Positions 61,766-64,000 of a DNA stretch of 64,000 nt are shown here, piece after piece. Every line of letters starts with the position of its first letter. Positions within the stretch are counted from its first letter, which is position 1. The position numbers and the translations under genes were made by a program. The notes under the pieces are model-generated. The model saw only the letters and a program-made list of their open reading frames with translations, did no database searches and was not told the origin of the DNA. Source of the DNA: Acidobacteriota bacterium (GTDB taxonomy: Bacteria; Acidobacteriota; Thermoanaerobaculia; Multivoradales; Multivoraceae); NCBI GenBank assembly GCA_028875725.1, contig JAPPCR010000005.1:193501-257500 (forward strand), given 5' to 3'.

Positions 61766-64000
61766 CTACGGGGCCTCGCAGGAGAAGGCCTTCAGTTCCT
61801 GCAGCGGCTTGAACAGCGGGCCCGGGAGTTTCGAGAACGCCTGCGCCTCGCCGGTCTCGGTGTCGGTGACCGTGAACTTCACGCCGACATCCGTCAGGCC
61901 GGCCGCGAACACCCAGCGGTGGCCGTTCACGCCGCAGCCGTCGAGCACCTTCAGCACCATCTCGACGTTGCTGGAATCGAAGAACCAGTAGAGGCCGGTG
62001 TCTCCGGTCAACGGCCAGGCGGTGGCCTCGCCGGTCTCGCCGTCCGGCTTCTCCCAGGTGGCGCGGACCGCGAAGCGGCCCTTCTCCAGGCAGAGTGTCC
62101 GCTTGTCGGGCACGCAACTGCCGCCTGCGTCCTGCGCGAGTTCGGATGCCGGCCAGAAGGCCGGCGCACCGACGTCCGGAGGCGCACCGGCACTGCCGCC
62201 GCGCAGCGCCTCCATCTCGTCCGCCCCAAGCAGGTAGCGGCTCTCGCCGTAGAGGTTGGCGCCCTGCGGACAGACGGCGAAGGTTTCCTGGTCCCGGACC
62301 GGCTGGAAGGCGGCGCCCGGCCGGTTGTAGTAGGTGGCGGCCACCCCGGTCTCCGAGTCGATCACCTTCATGATGACCTCGACATCGGTCAGTCCGCCCG
62401 CGAACACCCAGTAGCGCTGGTTGAAGGCGCAGCCGTCGAGCACCTTGACCACCACCTCGACGTTGTCCTCGTTGAAGAACCACGAGTAGCCCGTGTCGTT
62501 GGTCAGCGGCACGGCGGCGCCCGCGCCGGCATCGTCGGCCGATTCCCACTGGAGCTCGACCCGGAAACGTCCCTCGTTCAGGCACACCGTGTCCCCGTCC
62601 TCGACACACTCCCCGACCTCGGCGAGCGTCGTCGCGCCCACTTCGAGCGTGGGGCTCGACCTGCCGCGGTTGTTCGTGGCGACGACCTGGTACGCGCGGA
62701 AGGACGCGGGAGGAATGTGCTCGATAACGACGGATGTCGTGTTCGCCGGCAGCGTGTCGATGCGCATGAACTCGCTGTCGACCATCCGCTCGTGGATCTC
62801 GAAGCCCGTCTCGTTGCCGGAACGGTCCTGCCAGCGCAGCGTCAGTTCCGTCTGCTTGATGTCAGTGATCGTCACGCCGGAGGGCGCCGCCGGAACCACC
62901 GGACCGACCGGGCCGGTCAGCGGGTAGAGGGCGCGCACCCCGTTCCGGTCGTCGCGCTTGAGCGCGGCGCCCTCGATCAGGTCGTCGCCGATGTGCGACC
63001 GCATGATCGTGCCCTTCTCCTGGTCCGAAACGCAGGGGCCGCTCTTCTCATCGCCGCAACTGTGGCCGAGGCCCAGCACGTGACCCAGCTCATGCGCCAT
63101 GACCTGCGCATGGGCCAGCCGGGGATTCTCCGTCGACGCCACCCAGCGGTAGTAACCGTCCTGGGTCGTGATGTTGGCCTCCGCCAGTTCGTACGCCTCC
63201 GCCCGCGGCCGGCCTGGAATGTCGTGCTCGCGGCACCAGTAGTACCACCACGCGAGGGCGAGCGTGCCGCCCGTTGCCGGGTCATAAGTACCTTCGATCT
63301 CGTCGTGAGGATCCTCGAAGGTGATCGAGTTCACGCCGTCGGACTCCAGGGACGGTTTCTCCTTCGTCAGGCCACCCTGCACCAGGTTGGCCCGACTCCT
63401 GGGATCCTGGTTCCATGCCCGCATCGCGGCAAGCACCTGTGACATCCCGCCGCCCACGACGCCCCGCTGGCCGTCCTCGTGGACCACCATCCCCACGCTC
63501 TCACCCCGGTCGAACTCCAGCCAGCGAGTGGGAAGCTCCGGCCGAGGGCAGCCGTCCGAAGACGACAGGTTGAAGGCGGAGACGACTACCTCGGGATCGT
63601 CTCCCGGATCGCTCGTGAAGTAGTCGGCCGGTCCGTCGGCGCCGGCTACGTGATCGGCGATCCAGCGCCGAAACCGGACCGCGTCGCGCGGGCGCCACTC
63701 ATCGGCCGGTGCGACGGCGGTGGAGCCACCGGCAACGGCCCCGACGCGAAGCGACGGTTCGCGCTGCAGCAGCGTGCTGCCGCCCGCCGGCGTCTCGAAG
63801 AACATGCCGAGGGCAAGCTCGACCGTACGGTAGACGCCCTCGACCGGATTCAGGAAGAGCAGCACCCGGTCGCCTTCGGCCAGAGCCGGCAGGCCGACCA
63901 CCCGGCCCACCAGACCGTCCGGGCCGACCCCGCCGGGCTGGCGAATGACGATCGTGCCGCCCGGCACGAAGCCCTTGAGCACCTCCTCGACCTGGAACAT
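61766..64000 (-). CDS. exported matrixin-type metalloprotease with two repeated-family C-terminal domains (5' partial)
   Basis: At least 744 aa; the N-terminus with the signal peptide lies beyond the window. N-terminal module 'VEEVLKGFVPGGTIVIRQPG' as in the two other matrixins. Zinc motif 'HELGHVLGLGHSCGD'. Then a fibronectin type III-like domain ('VTITDIKQTELTLRW', 'NRGRSSPTLEVG') and two copies of the recurring domain ('YSWFFNEDNVEVVVKVLDGC' and 'LYWFFDSSNVEMVLKVLDGC'). The linker between the copies is partly encoded by a second palindromic repeat (62148-62165, 'GAPAFWPAS'). Probable secreted or surface protease; largest member of its group here. Confidence 0.87.
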   Translation of the reverse strand: MFQVEEVLKGFVPGGTIVIRQPGGVGPDGLVGRVVGLPALAEGDRVLLFLNPVEGVYRTVELALGMFFETPAGGSTLLQREPSLRVGAVAGGSTAVAPADEWRPRDAVRFRRWIADHVAGADGPADYFTSDPGDDPEVVVSAFNLSSSDGCPRPELPTRWLEFDRGESVGMVVHEDGQRGVVGGGMSQVLAAMRAWNQDPRSRANLVQGGLTKEKPSLESDGVNSITFEDPHDEIEGTYDPATGGTLALAWWYYWCREHDIPGRPRAEAYELAEANITTQDGYYRWVASTENPRLAHAQVMAHELGHVLGLGHSCGDEKSGPCVSDQEKGTIMRSHIGDDLIEGAALKRDDRNGVRALYPLTGPVGPVVPAAPSGVTITDIKQTELTLRWQDRSGNETGFEIHERMVDSEFMRIDTLPANTTSVVIEHIPPASFRAYQVVATNNRGRSSPTLEVGATTLAEVGECVEDGDTVCLNEGRFRVELQWESADDAGAGAAVPLTNDTGYSWFFNEDNVEVVVKVLDGCAFNQRYWVFAGGLTDVEVIMKVIDSETGVAATYYNRPGAAFQPVRDQETFAVCPQGANLYGESRYLLGADEMEALRGGSAGAPPDVGAPAFWPASELAQDAGGSCVPDKRTLCLEKGRFAVRATWEKPDGETGEATAWPLTGDTGLYWFFDSSNVEMVLKVLDGCGVNGHRWVFAAGLTDVGVKFTVTDTETGEAQAFSKLPGPLFKPLQELKAFSCEAP
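62148..62165. repeat. second palindrome family, copy inside a coding region
   Basis: GCCGGCC-AGAA-GGCCGGC, with flanks (GAT before, GCACCGACG after) resembling the unit at 37883. It is translated within the linker of the matrixin at 61766. Confidence 0.6.

Overview
This is a dense, very GC-rich bacterial chromosome segment with no rRNA, tRNA or CRISPR. Several genes point to Acidobacteriota, probably near Thermoanaerobaculia or Vicinamibacteria: VWFA proteins of the Acidobacterial type, two tandem GWxTD-like/VWFA proteins, S9C peptidases, and a cytochrome c/copper monooxygenase fusion. The class is inferred from gene content only. Translation is tightly coupled (ATGA, GTGA and TGATG overlaps are frequent), and GTG or TTG starts are common. 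|| Layout. 1-2.9 kb: an NtrB/NtrC-type two-component pair, the kinase cut by the window edge. 2.9-10.3 kb (minus): a PD-(D/E)XK-like protein, a small exported protein, a hydantoinase/ureidopropionase operon for reductive pyrimidine or hydantoin breakdown, an exported S9 peptidase, an amidohydrolase remnant and a cytochrome c/copper monooxygenase. 10.4-12.7 kb: a single-chain kinase-receiver-winged-helix regulator. 12.7-25.9 kb: housekeeping genes prfA-prmC, slt, rsmI, iscS-mnmA and maf, with two GWxTD-like/VWFA exported proteins between iscS and maf. 26-28.9 kb: a 2-TM protein with an overlapping 43-aa peptide, archaeal-type phosphoglycerate mutase, an unknown protein and a macro-domain protein. 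29-37.7 kb: a GNAT-like protein, GT2, an ABC-2 permease, a matrixin protease, a DUF4143 ATPase with a coupled unknown gene, a coiled-coil membrane protein and a second PD-(D/E)XK-like protein. 37.9-41.5 kb: three related exported proteins of an unrecognised family; the first to be transcribed has a highly structured leader. 41.9-51.7 kb: DUF2235 hydrolase, SCP2 protein, S9 peptidase, VWFA protein, small exported protein, membrane-anchored pseudokinase, a REP-associated tyrosine transposase (RAYT) and ilvD. 51.8-57.1 kb: a three-gene set of GT4, radical SAM-SPASM-methyltransferase fusion and Gfo/Idh-aldo/keto reductase fusion. 57.2-64 kb: four exported proteins, two of them matrixins, all ending in the same undescribed domain. 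|| Three patterns stand out. First, a RAYT gene sits between two near-identical 140-bp palindromic elements; a third full copy lies in frame inside a VWFA gene, and half copies lie inside two other genes, at the stop codon of a third and between genes. Second, one C-terminal domain (WFF..NxEvlvKvLdGC..n.h.WVf) occurs six times in five exported proteins, three of which are matrixins with a shared N-terminal module. Third, the three-member exported family at 38-41.5 kb shares unusual motifs, two members ending in an almost identical tail that is also nearly identical at DNA level. All calls come from reading the sequence and translations; no database search was run.
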